Source: CAADGL01 sp964643885 (lineage in GTDB: Bacteria; Planctomycetota; Phycisphaerae; UBA1845; Fen-1342). From it: DNA of 32,558 nucleotides. The translations under genes were made by a program, and so were the position numbers. Numbering within the stretch: position 1 is the first letter of the stretch; each line of letters opens with the position of its first letter. The stretch lies in contig CAZXUI010000052.1 in assembly GCA_964643885.1 (NCBI GenBank), positions 1 to 32,558 of the forward strand. The letters run 5' to 3'. This document shows positions 32,070-32,558 of this stretch, in pieces. Under the pieces are notes generated by a model, which did no database searches, had not been told where the DNA came from, and saw nothing but the letters and a program-made list of their open reading frames with translations.

Positions 32070-32150
32070 TTTGCTCCGAAGCGCGAGCCTATCTGCTTCG
32101 CGCCGCGAGCGTGAGCGAGCGGACGCATTTGAAACCGTTTCCCGCGCACA

Positions 32151-32173
32151 CCCCGGACACTGCGTGTCCGGGG
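32151..32173. repeat. Perfect 10+3+10 hairpin
   Basis: CCCCGGACAC, loop TGC, GTGTCCGGGG. There is no T-run on either side. Confidence 0.85.
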
Positions 32174-32260
32174 CGGACGCGCCGCAGCGCGCCCACCTGA
32201 AATCACCGAATCAGCGCCTGAGATAGGTGGATGTCACCTGGCGCTTGCGCCGGCGGCGCG

Positions 32261-32558
32261 CCGCCGCAGGCTTTCAGCGTGCGGCGCGGCGGGGGCGAGA
32301 TGGGAATCGCGGCGGCGGAGTCAGAACCCCGTGCGCCAAGCACGGGGTCTTTTGAATGCCGAGTGACCCGCCGCTTGGCGCGGCGGGTTCTGATCGCGGG
32401 CCGGCGCGGGCGCCGCCGCAGGCTTTCAGCGTGCGGCGCGGCGGGGGCGAGATGGGAATCGCGGCGGCGGAGTCAGAACCCCGTGCGCCAAGCACGGGGT
32501 CTTTTGAATGCCGAGTGACCCGCCGCTTGGCGCGGCGGGTTCTGATCGCGGGCCGGCG
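32261..32558. repeat. 152-bp perfect tandem repeat running off the window
   Basis: Copy 1 is 32261-32412; copy 2 starts at 32413 and matches copy 1 base for base as far as the window goes (146 bases). Each copy holds hairpin A (ACCCCGTGC, loop GCCAA, GCACGGGGT; 32326-32348) followed by CTTTT, and hairpin B (ACCCGCCGC, loop TTGGC, GCGGCGGGT; 32366-32388). The two loops are reverse complements. TCAGAA (321-326 of the 32,000s) and TTCTGA (388-393) bracket both hairpins. Confidence 0.9.

Larger units (their letters stand above)
31728..32558. other. 831-bp gene-free region made of repeats
   Basis: Contains in order the palindromic array (31741-31981), a 22-bp tandem repeat, two 10+3+10 hairpins and the 152-bp tandem repeat, each listed separately. 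Open frames here simply read through repeats and show no protein-like composition. Confidence 0.8.

Noticed and set aside
1..32558. tRNA, rRNA, integrase, transposase or phage genes
   Set aside because: No cloverleaf, rRNA signature, DDE/HUH transposase or recombinase motif could be recognised on either strand.

Overview
The window is about 32.5 kb of very GC-rich bacterial DNA. Several features point to a planctomycete, most likely of the Phycisphaerae type (an inference; there is no rRNA or other marker here). These are a Ser/Thr kinase fused to WD40 propellers, a C-terminal dockerin-like tail, a zinc-ribbon tail of the CGYDLTGN type, a divergent pseudopilin/secretin cluster, and intergenic DNA full of short perfect hairpins.

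Layout. 1-87: tail of a secreted dockerin-type protein. 318-842 (-): globin-fold protein whose proximal His position appears to be Ala. 977-4351: membrane kinase with WD40 repeats. 4402-4570: tandem repeats. 4740-5495: methanethiol S-methyltransferase (mddA). 5598-7700 (-): wreck of a type III restriction-modification locus (mod with two nonsense codons and a frameshift, res cut at both ends, zinc-ribbon tail). 7891-8880 (-): galE. 9051-10648: second R-M locus, with an intact SPPY-type methyltransferase and a BglII-like endonuclease carrying two in-frame stops. 10818-13508: mutS. 13581-14933: TrkH-like transporter. 14996-17944: overlapping neuA-neuB-neuC (sialic-acid-type sugar synthesis). 18025-19455 (-): folC, divergent from aroB (19684-20760). 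20896-23677: two GT87-type membrane glycosyltransferases. 23591-28442 (-): five-gene pseudopilin operon containing a tandem duplication. 28762-31727: divergent secretin plus TPR lipoprotein. 31728-32558: repeats only, ending in a 152-bp tandem repeat that leaves the window.

How it fits together. The pseudopilin operon and the secretin/TPR operon are divergent and probably build one type II secretion or type IV pilus-like machine. The neu genes, galE and the GT87 pair suggest surface glycan synthesis. MutS, FolC and AroB are housekeeping. Both R-M loci flank galE and both look inactivated by point mutations.

Most interesting points: (1) a dispersed palindromic repeat lies in frame inside the leader of a prepilin gene; (2) heptamer arrays abut three stop codons, two of them in the same gene-sense orientation with a stop triplet in every frame; (3) the BglII-like gene has two nonsense codons, each followed at once by a start codon; (4) several promoters put the predicted transcription start on or within a few bases of the start codon (leaderless mRNAs); (5) a 152-bp repeat forms two hairpins with mutually complementary loops. 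I see no CRISPR array, tRNA, rRNA, transposase or integrase.
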